Shown here in pieces: positions 54,671-64,000 of a stretch of DNA of 64,000 nucleotides. Both the position numbers and the translations under genes were made by a program. The stretch comes from Chloroflexota bacterium (lineage in GTDB: Bacteria; Chloroflexota; JAJPGV01), in NCBI GenBank assembly GCA_021325635.1, contig JAJPGV010000037.1, forward strand, positions 20,585 to 84,584, written 5' to 3'. The notes beneath the pieces were generated by a model. That model had not been told where the DNA came from. It did not search any database and saw nothing but the letters and a program-made list of their open reading frames with translations. Numbering within the stretch: the stretch's first letter is position 1; every line of letters begins with the position of its first letter.

Positions 54671-55441
54671 CTAATAGAGCGGCCAAGGTACGGAGCGCCG
54701 GGAATAGGGCAGGGGAAAGACAGGGCTCTCCACCAGGGTATCGATGCGCTTCAGGAGCAGCGCAATCTCTTCGTCGGTCAGACAGCCGGTCAGGCGAGAA
54801 TGCAGCTCCTTCACCCGTACGGGGTCGGTGCGGAGCTCGAACAGATCGTCGATCAACGGCTGGGGCACCGCTTCGCCGCCGTAGTCCCAGATGACGGTGC
54901 GCAGCTTCGGCTGGACATTGAACGTCAGCCCATGGTCGATGCCCCATACCCGGCCATCGGCGCTCAACAGGCAGTGGCCCGCCTTCCGATCGGCATTGTT
55001 GCTGACGACGTCGAAGGCGCACATGCGCTGGAGCTCCGCAGCCCGTTCCGCACGGAAATCGAAAAAGTCCTGACCCTGGTGCTCGACGAACAGCTGCACC
55101 GAGCCAAGCCCATGCAGACCGTCGCGGATGACCGTGGGCGGGATGAAATCCCAGCCCAGGACGTTTGAGACGACGTACGCGGCGTACTCGCGCTGGTACA
55201 GCGTGCCGCGAGGAAAGTCCCACAGCGGCGCTTCACCGCGCTGCGGCTTGTAGACCGCCAGCGCCGCGACACCGTCGCACTTCAGGCGAATGGCAAAGGT
55301 GTAGTTGGAGCCCCAGGGAATGAGCTCGCTGGCCACCATCTCCCCCCGGGCCAGGAGGCACAGAACGTCATCCAACGCCCACCCCTGGGTGCTTCGCGCC
55401 GCACGGACGTCATCCCACACGTGCCGCTCGCCCCGCTCCAT
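54671..55441 (-). CDS. SCO1664-family protein (kinase-like fold)
   Basis: 256 residues. The order of motifs (LIPWGSNYTFAIRL, VYKPQRGEAPLWDFP, LYQREYAAYVVS, the Asn/Asp-bearing DVVSNNADRKAGHCLL and WGIDHGLTFN) matches the conserved SCO1664/TIGR03843 family, which resembles lipid-kinase or HipA-type folds. Its activity is not known. ATG 55441 is supported by the -10 box 8 bases upstream; a longer frame to 55528 runs through a repeat. Confidence 0.85.
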   Translation of the reverse strand: MERGERHVWDDVRAARSTQGWALDDVLCLLARGEMVASELIPWGSNYTFAIRLKCDGVAALAVYKPQRGEAPLWDFPRGTLYQREYAAYVVSNVLGWDFIPPTVIRDGLHGLGSVQLFVEHQGQDFFDFRAERAAELQRMCAFDVVSNNADRKAGHCLLSADGRVWGIDHGLTFNVQPKLRTVIWDYGGEAVPQPLIDDLFELRTDPVRVKELHSRLTGCLTDEEIALLLKRIDTLVESPVFPLPYSRRSVPWPLY

Positions 55442-55449
55442 GGATGTGG

Positions 55450-55455
55450 AGTTTA
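55450..55455 (-). promoter_or_regulatory. -10 box (TAAACT) 8 bases before the SCO1664-family ATG
   Basis: On the minus strand TAAACT, then 8 bases, then ATG 55441. It fits a leaderless start. A heptamer-type hairpin lies just upstream. Confidence 0.45.
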
Positions 55456-55463
55456 GCGGGAGA

Positions 55464-55494
55464 GGGTCGAGGGGTGACCCTGACCCCTCGACCC
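55464..55494. repeat. Heptamer-type hairpin at the response-regulator end
   Basis: GGGTCGAGGGGT and ACCCCTCGACCC form a 12-bp perfect stem with a 7-base loop. Units match those of the array at 54302. Its edge touches the TAG of the response regulator, so it could end that minus-strand transcript, though no T-run is seen. Confidence 0.6.
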
Positions 55495-56180
55495 TATCCC
55501 CTGACCCCCAGCTTGTATCCCACTCCACGGACTGTGAGGACGTATTCGGGGGCGCTGGGATTGCGCTCGATCTTCTCGCGCAGGTGGCGGATGTGCACCT
55601 TGAGCATTTCGGTGTCGCCGTCGAAGTTGCTGCCCCAGGCGAAGTTCAGCAGGTTATCGTGCGTCACGACCTTGCCCGCGTTCAACATCAAACAGCGCAG
55701 CAGCTCGTACTCCTTGGGGGTCAGCTCCGTCGGTCGATCCCCCACGCTGACCGCGTGCTGGTCGAAGTCCATCCGCAGCGGGCCAACATCCAACACGCCA
55801 TGGTCCTCTTTCACTCCGAGCGCCAGCGCCCGGCGGCCCACGGCGCGAACGCGCGCCAGCAGCTCCTTATGGCTGAAGGGCTTGGTCATGTAGTCGTCGG
55901 CCCCCAGGTCGAGCCCCCAAACCTTGTCGCCCTCCTCGCCCTTGGCCGTCAGCAGGATCACCGGCATAGAACTTTCCTGGCGAAGCCGGCGGCACACTTC
56001 GAACCCGTTCTGCTTGGGCATCATCACGTCCAAAATGGCGAGGTCCGGATGATACTTGCGAGCCAGCTCCAGCGCTTCCTGGCCGTCGTGTCCGGCGATC
56101 ACCTTGTGGCCGTCCTTCCGCAGGCTGTAGCTGATGATGTCTACGATGTCCGCATCGTCATCGACGACCAAGATGTCCAC
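55494..56180 (-). CDS. OmpR/PhoB-type response regulator
   Basis: 228 residues from GTG 56180 (VDILVVDDDAD). The receiver has its phospho-Asp in AILDVMMP and the lysine in MTKPF. The winged-helix output domain (LTPKEYELLRCL, LREKIERNPSAPEYVLTVRGVGYKL) binds DNA. It lies 7 bases after the sensor kinase gene on the same strand, a standard two-component pair. The target genes are unknown. Confidence 0.94.
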   Translation of the reverse strand: MDILVVDDDADIVDIISYSLRKDGHKVIAGHDGQEALELARKYHPDLAILDVMMPKQNGFEVCRRLRQESSMPVILLTAKGEEGDKVWGLDLGADDYMTKPFSHKELLARVRAVGRRALALGVKEDHGVLDVGPLRMDFDQHAVSVGDRPTELTPKEYELLRCLMLNAGKVVTHDNLLNFAWGSNFDGDTEMLKVHIRHLREKIERNPSAPEYVLTVRGVGYKLGVRG

Positions 56181-56187
56181 AGGCCAG

Positions 56188-58356
56188 CTATTCCTCCCCT
56201 TCGTAACTGGGCAGGGTGACGGCGAACGTCGAGCCCCTGCCCGGAGCGCTATCCACGCTGAGCGAACCGCCATGCAAGGCCACGAGAGAGCGGGCGATTG
56301 GCAGTCCCAGGCCGCTTCCTGTCTGCTGCTGGGTCAAGCTGTCTCCCGCTCGATAGAACTTCTCGAAGATCCGTGCCTGCTCGTCGGCGCTCAGGCCAGG
56401 ACCCGTGTCGCTCACGGAGATCTGCACGAAGCCAGCGTCCGAGCCACCACCGACGGTAGCAACTGCCATGGATCGAGGAGAACCGGACGCGCCAGCGAGC
56501 GCCGCTGAGCTGCGTTTGGCGCACACGTCCACGACGCCACCTTCGGGCGTGTACTTGCTGGCATTGCCCAGCAGGTTCACCAGCACCTGCTCCATCCGCT
56601 GCCGGTCGGCCAGGATGGGCGGCAGGTCGGGCTGGCAGTCCACACGAACTGTCTGCTTCCTGGCGGCAAAGAGGTTCGCCAGGTTGTTCACGGTGTCTTC
56701 CACCAGGTGCCGCGCGTCCACGGGATGCAGATCGAGCTGCACCCGTCCCGCCTCCAGGCGGCTGAGATCGAGGAGGTCGTTGACCAGATTGATGAGCCGG
56801 TCGCTCGACCTCCGGATCGTGGTGAGGAAACGCTTCTGCGTGGAATTGAGGTCGCCCGTCTCATCTTCGAGCAGCAGATCCACCGAACCCTTGATCGAAG
56901 TCAGTGGCGTCCGCAGCTCATGCGAGACGATCCCGACGAAGTCCGATTTAAGGCGATCGAGCTCAGCCTCCTCGGAAGCATCGTGCAGCAGGGTGACGAA
57001 GCCGGTGGTTCGGCCGTCGGGCCCGACAATCGGCGCCGAGCGGCTCTTGATGACCTTAGAGTTCGCGGCCAGCTGCACAGGATTCCGGCCACTGCCGTTC
57101 AAGGGGATCAGATCCCCGGGCAGCGCGGAAGGATCCGAGCCGTTGATGCCCAGCAGCCGCTTGGCCACGGGGTTCACCAGTGTGACGTGGCGATTGACGT
57201 CGCTGACGACGACCCCCTCGGCCATGCTGTCGATGATGGACTCGACCTGGGCGCGCTGCCGCCGTTCCGTCTCCAGACCGGACGAGAGCTCCGAAGAAAG
57301 GGTGGCCAGCGTGCCGGCGATGTCGCGCACCTCCGGAGGGGCCAGACGCGGCGCGGCCGGCACCTCTCGACCGCCGGCCGCCGCTGCCGCTGCCTTCCTC
57401 AGCTGGCGGAGCGGCCGAAGCAGCAGCCATGCCACTCCGCAGCCCGCCAGCAGCAGCACCAGCAGGCTCGCCCCGCCGACAATGGCCAGCTGCCGTTTCA
57501 ACGCCTGGAGAGGCGTGGCCAGGTCCTTGTCGGTCACGCCCAGCAACAGCCAGGTCGCAGCGGGTGCAGTGGGGAAGGGCTGCGCAACGAACGAGTACTG
57601 CTCGGCCGGCCCCACCGTTTGCCGGAAGAGCGAGCCCTTCTGATCCAGGTTATCCATCAAGCCCTGCAGCTTCTGCTGCTGCTGAAGCTGTCGCAGTGGC
57701 GCGCTGGCCGCCAGCATGGCCCGCTGCTGAGGCGCGACGATCGCAGCCTGGAGCTGGCTCTGCGCCAGGAGCACGTTGAACGTATCGTCGTTAACCGCGT
57801 TCAGCAGCACAACCGCGCCCACCACCTTGTTGTTGACTCGAACAGGCCAGGCGGTCTCCACGGAGAGCACGGGGAACGCCGGCCGGACGAAGAACAGGGC
57901 GTTGCGGCTGGTTGCCGGATTGCCATCCCTGCGGCCCTGAAGCGCATCCTTCACGGGCGCGTCTCCGCTGAAGTTGAGCTGGGTGAAGGGATCGGTCGAA
58001 ATAATCTGCCCCTTCGGGTCGACGACGGCCAGCACGGCAGCTACCGGAGCGATCTGAGTCCGCAGAGGGCCCAGCACCTTATCCAGGGCAGCGCTGTCGT
58101 GGGCATCGGTTCCGCTGACCACATTGCCATCGCCCGCAATCAGGCTGGCCAAGCGCAGGTCGCGCAGCCGGAACTCGTCCAGACCGGATCGCAGCACAGG
58201 CACGTCCTTCTGAACGCGGTCCTCGGCAATGCTCCTGAGCTGCCGGTCATAGGTTTGCGCAAGGACCGCCGCCAGCGCGACAACCGCCAGCGTCAGCAGC
58301 ACGAGCAGGGCCACTAGGAGCCTAGACTGCAAGCTCATCCTGCCGAGCAGCTTCAC
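56188..58356 (-). CDS. Membrane sensor histidine kinase
   Basis: 722 residues from GTG. Helix 1 (about 12-30), an extracytoplasmic Cache-like sensor of about 240 residues, helix 2 (about 290-315), a HAMP-like linker, PAS (about 365-465), HisKA with the histidine in SHELRTPLTS, and HATPase with NLLGNASKYTP and SGLGLPIARS. It pairs with the regulator at 55494. The start has a -10 box 6 bases upstream. The ligand is unknown. Confidence 0.93.
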   Translation of the reverse strand: MKLLGRMSLQSRLLVALLVLLTLAVVALAAVLAQTYDRQLRSIAEDRVQKDVPVLRSGLDEFRLRDLRLASLIAGDGNVVSGTDAHDSAALDKVLGPLRTQIAPVAAVLAVVDPKGQIISTDPFTQLNFSGDAPVKDALQGRRDGNPATSRNALFFVRPAFPVLSVETAWPVRVNNKVVGAVVLLNAVNDDTFNVLLAQSQLQAAIVAPQQRAMLAASAPLRQLQQQQKLQGLMDNLDQKGSLFRQTVGPAEQYSFVAQPFPTAPAATWLLLGVTDKDLATPLQALKRQLAIVGGASLLVLLLAGCGVAWLLLRPLRQLRKAAAAAAGGREVPAAPRLAPPEVRDIAGTLATLSSELSSGLETERRQRAQVESIIDSMAEGVVVSDVNRHVTLVNPVAKRLLGINGSDPSALPGDLIPLNGSGRNPVQLAANSKVIKSRSAPIVGPDGRTTGFVTLLHDASEEAELDRLKSDFVGIVSHELRTPLTSIKGSVDLLLEDETGDLNSTQKRFLTTIRRSSDRLINLVNDLLDLSRLEAGRVQLDLHPVDARHLVEDTVNNLANLFAARKQTVRVDCQPDLPPILADRQRMEQVLVNLLGNASKYTPEGGVVDVCAKRSSAALAGASGSPRSMAVATVGGGSDAGFVQISVSDTGPGLSADEQARIFEKFYRAGDSLTQQQTGSGLGLPIARSLVALHGGSLSVDSAPGRGSTFAVTLPSYEGEE

Positions 58357-58362
58357 ACGAAG

Positions 58363-58368
58363 AATATA
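58363..58368 (-). promoter_or_regulatory. -10 box (TATATT) 6 bases before the kinase GTG
   Basis: On the minus strand TATATT, 6 bases, then GTG 58356. It is a good -10 match and fits a leaderless transcript. Confidence 0.45.
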
Positions 58369-58396
58369 CGGCGGAAGGGAACCTACCGCCTTGTGC

Positions 58397-59941
58397 TTAC
58401 AGCTTGAACGTCTCCGCCGATGACTTCAGGCTGGACGACAGCGAGATGAGCCGCTGCGAGGCGCCATAGATGGCGTTAACCTGCTCGGACATACGCTCGG
58501 CAGATAGATTCACCTGCTCCGTCACCGTGGCATTGGAGCGCACCATCTCGCTCATCTGCTCCGTTTCCTGGCTGTTCTGCACGACCACCTGGGATATGCG
58601 GTTGATGGCCGCTACGACCTGCCCGGACGAGGCCGTCATCTGCTCAGCGGTGGCCGAGATGGACTGGATCTGATCGTTCGTCCTGCGGACGGCAGTAACG
58701 ATTGACTGCAGCGCTTCCGCGGCTCGGGCGGCAAGCGCCGAGCCTTCCTCCACCCGCTCGACGCCCTGTTCCATAGCCTCGATCGCCTGCTGCGTCTCGA
58801 TAGAGATCTTGGTCGTAAGCTCGCTGATCTGGCTGGTAGCGCTGGCGGATCTCGAGGCCAGCTTGCGCACTTCGTCTGCCACCACGGCAAAACCCTTGCC
58901 CTGCTCGCCGGCACGAGCGGCCTCGATAGCGGCATTGATAGCCAGGATGCCGGTCTGCTCGGCGATGTCAGCGATGAAGTCGCTGATACCGGCAATCTGC
59001 TTGGAGGTGCCGCCCATCTGCCGCAGCTGGCTTGCCGACTGCAGCACCGTGTCGCGGATGGAGTTCATGCTGGCCGCGGCCTGCCGCACCTTGTCACCAC
59101 CCTCGGACGCCGCCTTGTACGCGGAATCCGAAGCCTCGGCCACGGCTTGGGCGTTGTCGGCTACACGCTCGATGGCCGACGACATCTGATTGATCGTCTC
59201 GGAGCTGGCCAGCACCTCTTTGCGCTGCTGTTCGGCGCCTTCGGCGATGCGGCCGATCCGTTCCGACTCCTCGGCGGAGCCTCGCGCCACCGCCTCCATT
59301 GATTCGGCGATGTGGCCGGCCGCTTCACGCGCCTCCGTGGACGCGCTGTACAGGGATGCGGTTGCCTCCGCGACCGCCCTGGCATCGGTGGCCACCTGCG
59401 ATACCAGGGCGTGCATGTTGCCGACCATCTGCGCAAAGGCTTTGCCCAACAGGTCGCCATCCGACCGCGGCGCTACCCCGACGGTGAGGTCCCCGGTGGC
59501 CAGCTTAGCGGCAACCGAGGCCAGATCGCGGACGTAGGTCACCATATCGTTGATGGATCTGACCATCAGGTCGAGCTCATCGTTGCCAGTTCGGCTCTCG
59601 ACCGACTCGCTCAGATCGCCATAGCCGATCCGCTGCGCCACGCTGGCCGTTTCCATGACCGGTCTGGTCACCCAACGGCCGGTAAACCAGGCAGAGCTGA
59701 CGATGACGGCGATGGACACCAACAGCGCGACGACGTCGATAACCGCGATCTGCGTGAAGCCGGTCCCCCCGGGCAAGCGGCCGTCCAGGATCTGACGCGT
59801 CAGATACAGGCTCGCGCCAGAAATCGCGATCAGTGGCAGCACGGCGATCAGGATCACCAGCCACAGCAGCTTGCCGCGAATACCAATTGAAATAGAAAGC
59901 TTGCCGGATTCCTCTGCAGGCGACGACACCAACGCGGCCAT
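58397..59941 (-). CDS. Methyl-accepting chemotaxis protein
   Basis: 514 residues. Two close helices (about 25-45 and 65-85) with almost no outer domain, a HAMP pair, then a long coiled coil with the signalling tip [33 protein letters not shown]. The lack of a periplasmic sensor suggests it senses inside the membrane or through partners. ATG 59941 (MAALVSSP) has a strong GGAGGGGAG upstream; the longer frame to 59971 is rejected. No che genes are in the window. Confidence 0.92.
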   Translation of the reverse strand: MAALVSSPAEESGKLSISIGIRGKLLWLVILIAVLPLIAISGASLYLTRQILDGRLPGGTGFTQIAVIDVVALLVSIAVIVSSAWFTGRWVTRPVMETASVAQRIGYGDLSESVESRTGNDELDLMVRSINDMVTYVRDLASVAAKLATGDLTVGVAPRSDGDLLGKAFAQMVGNMHALVSQVATDARAVAEATASLYSASTEAREAAGHIAESMEAVARGSAEESERIGRIAEGAEQQRKEVLASSETINQMSSAIERVADNAQAVAEASDSAYKAASEGGDKVRQAAASMNSIRDTVLQSASQLRQMGGTSKQIAGISDFIADIAEQTGILAINAAIEAARAGEQGKGFAVVADEVRKLASRSASATSQISELTTKISIETQQAIEAMEQGVERVEEGSALAARAAEALQSIVTAVRRTNDQIQSISATAEQMTASSGQVVAAINRISQVVVQNSQETEQMSEMVRSNATVTEQVNLSAERMSEQVNAIYGASQRLISLSSSLKSSAETFKL

Positions 59942-60022
59942 CTCCCCTCCTTGCATCACCCCCCGGCTCACCGAGGAAGCAGATCTGCTGGCGCTATTGT
60001 CACACGGCCGAGGGCCCAGGGC

Positions 60023-60028
60023 TACAAT
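60023..60028 (+). promoter_or_regulatory. -10 box (TACAAT) 8 bases before the aldehyde dehydrogenase ATG
   Basis: TACAAT, 8 bases, ATG 60037. A GGAGG lies between the two but would be at or before the transcript start if this box is used. Confidence 0.45.
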
Positions 60029-60036
60029 CGGAGGAC

Positions 60037-61500
60037 ATGAGTACCGTTTTGGATCGGACCGAGGTTCAGCACCGCGGCCTGTTCATCAATGGCCAGGAGG
60101 TTCCCTCGGCCAGCGGTGAAACCTTCGACGTTCTGAATCCCACCGACAACTCGGTACTAGCGCGGGTAGCCAAAGCGAATCGGGAAGACGTGGACCGGGC
60201 GGTGGCCGCTGCTCAGGAGGCGTTCAGCGGGCCGTGGAGCCGCATGAAGACGGCCGAGCGCAGCGCGCTGCTGTCGAAGGTGGCTCAACGCATCGTCGAG
60301 CGCGCCCCGGAGCTCGCGGCCCTGGAAAGCAGCGACGTCGGCAAGCCGTTGAAGGAAAGCCGCGTGGAGATGCCCCGGGCCAGCCTCAACTTTCGCTTCT
60401 TCGCCGAGCTCATCACCAAGCTCAACAACGAGTCCGCGCCGGTGGACGGGGACTTCCTGAACTATCACCAGCGGCGGCCTGTCGGCGTGGCAGCGCTGAT
60501 CACGCCCTGGAACTTCCCCTTCATGTTGACTACCTGGAAGGCTGGGCCCTGCCTCGCCGCAGGCAACACATGCGTGATCAAGCCCGCCTCGGTGGCGCCA
60601 ATGACGCCCCTGCTGCTCGGCGAGATCTGCGCTGAGGCTGGCCTGCCCGAAGGCGTGCTGAACGTGATTGCCGGGCCCGGACCGGTGGTCGGCACCAGGC
60701 TGGCCGAGCATCCGGACGTGAAGCTCATCTCGTTCACCGGCGAGACCGTCACCGGCCAAACCATCATGACCACAGCCTCGAAGACGCTCAAACGGCTGTC
60801 CTTCGAGCTGGGAGGAAAATCGGCCAATGTCGTGTTCGCCGATGCCACCTGGGACGAGGCGCTGGCAGGCTCCATCCGGGCTATCTACGCCAACCAGGGT
60901 GAGGTTTGTCTGGCCGGATCTCGTCTGCTGGTCGAAGACCGCATCTACGATCGCTTCCTGGCCGACTTCATCGATCGCGCCGGCAAGCTGCAGATCGGCA
61001 ACCCCTTGAGCGAGAGCACCGACCTTGGGCCCCTGGTCTCGGCGGAGCATCTTGCACGGGTCAGGTCCTATCTGGAGATCGCCGAAGGCGAGGGCGCAAA
61101 GATCGTCTACGGGGGCAAGACGCCGGCGGGCCTGGAGCAGGGGAACTTCCTGCAGCCCACCGTGATCGCCGACGTCGATAGCCGCATGCGCTGCGCGCAG
61201 GAAGAGATCTTCGGGCCAGTGGTGACCGTGATTCGCTTCAAGGGCGAAGACGAGGCGGTACGGATAGCGAACGACAGCAAATACGGCCTGGCCGGCGTCG
61301 TCTGGACCAATGACCTGCGCCGCGCTCACCGTGTAGCCCAGGCGATCGACAGCGGGACGATCTGGGTCAACTGCTGGTTCGTGCGCGACCTCAGGGTGCC
61401 GTTTGGCGGAATGAAGGAAAGCGGCATCGGCCGGGAGGGCGGCCATTGGTCGCTCGACTTCTACACCGAACAGAAGAACATCTGCATCAAGCTCACGTGA
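60037..61500 (+). CDS. NAD(P)-dependent aldehyde dehydrogenase
   Basis: 487 residues. The catalytic cysteine is in [11 protein letters not shown] and the general-base glutamate in [26 protein letters not shown] and GETVTGQ form the cofactor site. The overall pattern and the ending EQKNICIKL resemble semialdehyde dehydrogenases of aromatic-degradation type (2-hydroxymuconic or 5-carboxymethyl-2-hydroxymuconic), but no such pathway genes are nearby, so the substrate is left open. Confidence 0.92.
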   Translation: MSTVLDRTEVQHRGLFINGQEVPSASGETFDVLNPTDNSVLARVAKANREDVDRAVAAAQEAFSGPWSRMKTAERSALLSKVAQRIVERAPELAALESSDVGKPLKESRVEMPRASLNFRFFAELITKLNNESAPVDGDFLNYHQRRPVGVAALITPWNFPFMLTTWKAGPCLAAGNTCVIKPASVAPMTPLLLGEICAEAGLPEGVLNVIAGPGPVVGTRLAEHPDVKLISFTGETVTGQTIMTTASKTLKRLSFELGGKSANVVFADATWDEALAGSIRAIYANQGEVCLAGSRLLVEDRIYDRFLADFIDRAGKLQIGNPLSESTDLGPLVSAEHLARVRSYLEIAEGEGAKIVYGGKTPAGLEQGNFLQPTVIADVDSRMRCAQEEIFGPVVTVIRFKGEDEAVRIANDSKYGLAGVVWTNDLRRAHRVAQAIDSGTIWVNCWFVRDLRVPFGGMKESGIGREGGHWSLDFYTEQKNICIKLT

Positions 61501-61556
61501 GTGCGCTGCTCCCCGCCACCGGCGGACGGAGATCAGGCAAGCCGCACAGCTGAAGC

Positions 61557-61961
61557 GTGCGCACCTACGTCTACAGCCAGCGCATCAGCTGGGGGGACTG
61601 TGACTCCGCGGGGATCGTGTATCACCCCAACTTCTACCGCTGGTTCGACGTCGGCAGCCAGGAGCTGGTGCGCGAGGCAGGCTACGCCGTCAGGGACCTT
61701 CGGGCGCACGGGCATGACATTCTGCTGGTCGAGACCGGGTGCCGCTACAAGGCTGCCGGGCTGTTCGACGACCTGGTGCAGGTCTGCAGCCAAATATCGG
61801 AGGTGCGCGAGAAAACCTTTCGTGTGGAGCACCGCTGCACCCGCGACGGCGCACTGCTGTGCGAAGGCTTTTCGGTGCGGGTCTACGCCAACATCTCCGT
61901 TCCGGGCGCATTCAAAGCGGAAGCGATGCCTGAGGCCATGCGAGCTGCGCTGTCAGCTTGA
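61557..61961 (+). CDS. YbgC-type acyl-CoA thioesterase (4HBT fold)
   Basis: 134 residues from GTG. A single hotdog domain with SWGDCDSAGIVYHPNFYRWFD, which holds the catalytic aspartate of the 4-hydroxybenzoyl-CoA thioesterase group. The exact acyl-CoA is unknown. It starts 56 bases after the aldehyde dehydrogenase, and its stop overlaps aroK (TTGA). Confidence 0.9.
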   Translation: MRTYVYSQRISWGDCDSAGIVYHPNFYRWFDVGSQELVREAGYAVRDLRAHGHDILLVETGCRYKAAGLFDDLVQVCSQISEVREKTFRVEHRCTRDGALLCEGFSVRVYANISVPGAFKAEAMPEAMRAALSA

Positions 61962-62527
61962 CGCCCTCCTACGACGACAGCGTTCGGCTGCTGCCGCCTG
62001 ACGCCCTCGAACGCTCACTGGCCCTCGTGGGCTTCATGGGCATTGGCAAGACGACGGTGGGTGGGGAGCTGTCGAGCAGACTCGGCTGGCTGTTCCTGGA
62101 TACGGACAGCTTGATCGAAACGCGATCCAATATGACTGTGCGCGAGATCTTCGATTGGTTTGGGGAGGCCCGCTTTCGCGAGCTCGAGAGCGAGGTCGTG
62201 ACCGTGGAGAGCGCGAGGCCTCAGCGCATCCTCGCCCTCGGTGGCGGCGCCTTCATCCAGCCGGCCAATCGCGACCTGCTGCTCGAGCGCTGCGTGGTCG
62301 TTTACCTGGCCGCGCCGTGGAGCCACGTCAGCCGCTCGATCCACCGTCTCAAGAACACCAGGCCGCTGCTGCGGGACCGCTCGCTGACCCAGCTGCACGA
62401 GCTGTTCGATGCCCGTCACACAGCCTATGACCAGGCGCACGTTCGGGTGTCCACGCCTGGCCGAAACCCGGCCCAGGTGGCCAACCGCATCCTGGAGCTG
62501 ATCGGGCTACCATTCGAGGCACCATGA
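61958..62527 (+). CDS. aroK: Shikimate kinase
   Basis: 189 residues from TTG. It phosphorylates shikimate in aromatic amino-acid synthesis. The P-loop GFMGIGKTTVGGEL, the shikimate-binding FLDTDSLIE and FRELESEVV, and LALGGGAF are present. A 20-residue lead precedes the domain. The start overlaps the thioesterase and the end overlaps the peptidase gene (ATGA). Confidence 0.93.
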   Translation: MTPSYDDSVRLLPPDALERSLALVGFMGIGKTTVGGELSSRLGWLFLDTDSLIETRSNMTVREIFDWFGEARFRELESEVVTVESARPQRILALGGGAFIQPANRDLLLERCVVVYLAAPWSHVSRSIHRLKNTRPLLRDRSLTQLHELFDARHTAYDQAHVRVSTPGRNPAQVANRILELIGLPFEAP

Positions 62528-63834
62528 AACTGCTCCGCGCCGGCCTGCTATCTTCGAGCTTCATCCTGCTGCTCGGAGTGTCATTCGTTGGCGGCATGCG
62601 GTACGGCCCTTCCGTGCTGGGTTGGCTGGATCTGCCACCCGCGGTCCAGGCGCAGCTTACCGGCTCGTCCACCGAGCCCGGTGACGTCGAGCCAACCTTC
62701 TCCCTGTTCTGGGAGGCGTGGGACGTCGTCACCCACAACTACGTCGACAAGCAGGCGATTGACATCAAGCGGATGACCTGGGGGGCGATTCGGGGCATGG
62801 TCGACAGCCTCGGTGACAACGGCCATTCCCGCTTCTTGAACCCACCCTCATTTCGCCAGGAGCAGAGCTCCCTGCGAGGCTCGTTCATCGGCATCGGCGC
62901 AGAGGTGGGGCTGCGCAATAACCAGCCGATCATCGTGGCGCCGCTGGAGGGCGGCCCGGCCGAGCAGGCCGGACTGAAGGCAGGGGACAGCATCCAGCGG
63001 GTCAATGGGGAAGACGTCAGCCGCTCCAGCCTGACCGACCTCATGAGCAAGCTTCGCGGCGAAGCCAACACCACCGTCACCCTTACCGTGCAGCATCTCA
63101 ACACCGAGCTGCCGGTCGACGTGACCGTGCGGCGCGAGCGAGTGGCGATCCGGCCCGTCACCTCCTACATCCTGCCCGACTCGAACGTCGCCGACATCAA
63201 GCTGGCCGAGTTCAGCAACAGTGCGACCAACGACCTCAAGGGCGCGCTGAAGACGGCCCTCGATGCGCACGTCAACGGAGTCGTGCTCGACTTGCGAGAT
63301 AATCCGGGCGGCCTGCTGAACCAGGCTGTGGACGTGGCCAGCGAGTTCATGAGCTCGGGCACGGTAGTCATCGTGAGAGATGCCGACGGCGCCGACAGGA
63401 CCTACGACGTGAAAGCGGGGGGCCTGGCCACGGACGTCCCGCTGACCGTGCTGATCAACCGCGGCACCGCGAGCGCCGCTGAGATCGTCGCCGGCGCCTT
63501 GGCGGACAATCACCGCGCCACAGTCGTCGGTCAAACCAGCTACGGGACAGGCACGGTCCTCAACACCTTCCGGCTGAAGGACGGTTCGGGCATCCTGCTC
63601 GGCACCGCGCAGTGGCTGACGCCCAGCGGCCAGCTGATTAAAGGTAAGGGCATCCAGCCCAGCCTAGCCGTGCAGCTGCCGGCACAGGCCAGCATCCTCA
63701 CACCTAATCGCGAGAAGATCTTGAACAAGCAGGAGATCCAGTCCAGCGGGGACCAGCAGCTGCTGTCGGCCGTGCAGTATCTCCTGGACCACACCGAGGT
63801 GACGACGGCGGGTACGGCGGACGGCGAGGGTTAG
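62524..63834 (+). CDS. S41-family C-terminal processing peptidase homologue lacking the catalytic lysine
   Basis: 436 residues. A signal/anchor helix (about 5-25), a PDZ domain (about 110-200, GIGAEVGLRNNQPIIVAPLEGGPA) and the S41 core. The serine S317 in GTASAAEIVAGAL is present. The expected lysine 25 residues later (FGKGTVQ in relatives) is T342 and the following glutamine is L346, giving YGTGTVL. It may be inactive, use another general base, or belong to a distinct subgroup. It is coupled to aroK by an ATGA overlap. Confidence 0.9.
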   Translation: MKLLRAGLLSSSFILLLGVSFVGGMRYGPSVLGWLDLPPAVQAQLTGSSTEPGDVEPTFSLFWEAWDVVTHNYVDKQAIDIKRMTWGAIRGMVDSLGDNGHSRFLNPPSFRQEQSSLRGSFIGIGAEVGLRNNQPIIVAPLEGGPAEQAGLKAGDSIQRVNGEDVSRSSLTDLMSKLRGEANTTVTLTVQHLNTELPVDVTVRRERVAIRPVTSYILPDSNVADIKLAEFSNSATNDLKGALKTALDAHVNGVVLDLRDNPGGLLNQAVDVASEFMSSGTVVIVRDADGADRTYDVKAGGLATDVPLTVLINRGTASAAEIVAGALADNHRATVVGQTSYGTGTVLNTFRLKDGSGILLGTAQWLTPSGQLIKGKGIQPSLAVQLPAQASILTPNREKILNKQEIQSSGDQQLLSAVQYLLDHTEVTTAGTADGEG

Positions 63835-63840
63835 TTAACT

Positions 63841-63860
63841 CACGAGGATCGGCCCTCGTG
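63841..63860 (+). terminator. Hairpin after the S41 peptidase
   Basis: CACGAGG and CCTCGTG pair around ATCGGC, 7 bases past the stop. No T-run follows, so only a weak terminator is proposed. Confidence 0.3.
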
Positions 63861-63983
63861 CACTTCACCTGTCTACAACGGCCAATCGAGAAATGGTGCT
63901 GTAACACCTTAGTAGGCGGGGAGGGGCCAGAAAAGACGAGACCCTCCTGATACTGCTTGGTTGGAACGAACAACCAACAGCGC

Positions 63984-64000
63984 AGGAGGAATCTCGGTGA
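63984..64000 (+). CDS. Ribosome site and first codon of a gene running off the window
   Basis: AGGAGG (63984-63989), 7 bases, then GTG at 63997. Only the start codon and one more base are inside the window, so nothing can be said of the product. Confidence 0.4.

Noticed and set aside
56707..58317. 536-codon plus-strand open frame
   Set aside because: It is antisense to the sensor kinase, which has all kinase boxes. It is Arg/Gln/His-rich without motifs.
60157..61446. 429-codon minus-strand open frame
   Set aside because: It is antisense to the aldehyde dehydrogenase with intact active-site residues.

Overview
The window is GC-rich, densely coding bacterial chromosome with no phage, IS or CRISPR signal. 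I infer a Chloroflexota member or a close relative, with moderate confidence. The reasons are secreted proteins with long Thr-Pro tails, an SCO1664-family gene, heptanucleotide repeat elements between genes, frequent GTG/TTG starts, and -10 boxes sitting 6-9 bases before start codons. No single marker gene here proves the taxonomy.

Layout. 1-6352 is a signalling operon: the tail of a receiver-ended protein, a CheY-like regulator, two paralogous hybrid histidine kinases, a second CheY-like regulator and a class III nucleotide cyclase, mostly with overlapping stop/start codons. 6367-10620 holds an SDR oxidoreductase and an EVE-domain protein (minus strand), then rsmE, mtaB, a HIT protein and ybeY. 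10665-13006 is a membrane-bound cyclase whose 5' end looks frameshifted. 13047-23565 is a surface-protein region: four secreted proteins with TasA/camelysin-like or Ig-like features, two different SipW-type (Ser/His/Asp) signal peptidases and a large O-antigen-ligase/TPR membrane protein. A tRNA-Glu, a sugar nucleotidyltransferase and a CoA-binding protein follow.

25262-29559 is hisS-hisH-hisA-hisF-hisIE. A divergent protoporphyrinogen oxidase gene precedes a complex I operon (31187-42601) with the order nuoA-B-C-D-E-F-G-H-I-J-K-L-N. nuoM is absent, and NuoL and NuoN each carry a substitution at a conserved charged membrane residue. 42618-44978 (minus) has an unknown membrane-anchored protein and moaA-moaE-moaD. 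45140-52412 carries a small membrane protein, a perfect 52-bp palindrome, a cell-wall amidase with LysM domains, a GerMN lipoprotein and a MoxR/DUF58/transglutaminase trio. 52431-55441 holds small enzymes and a 270-bp G-rich heptamer array. 55494-59941 (minus) is a two-component system and a chemoreceptor. 60037-63834 has an aldehyde dehydrogenase, a thioesterase, shikimate kinase and an S41 peptidase.

The parts most worth follow-up are the TasA/SipW region with two dedicated peptidases, the NuoM-less complex I operon with altered antiporter-like subunits, the heptamer inverted-repeat elements, and the -10-next-to-start arrangement that suggests leaderless transcripts.
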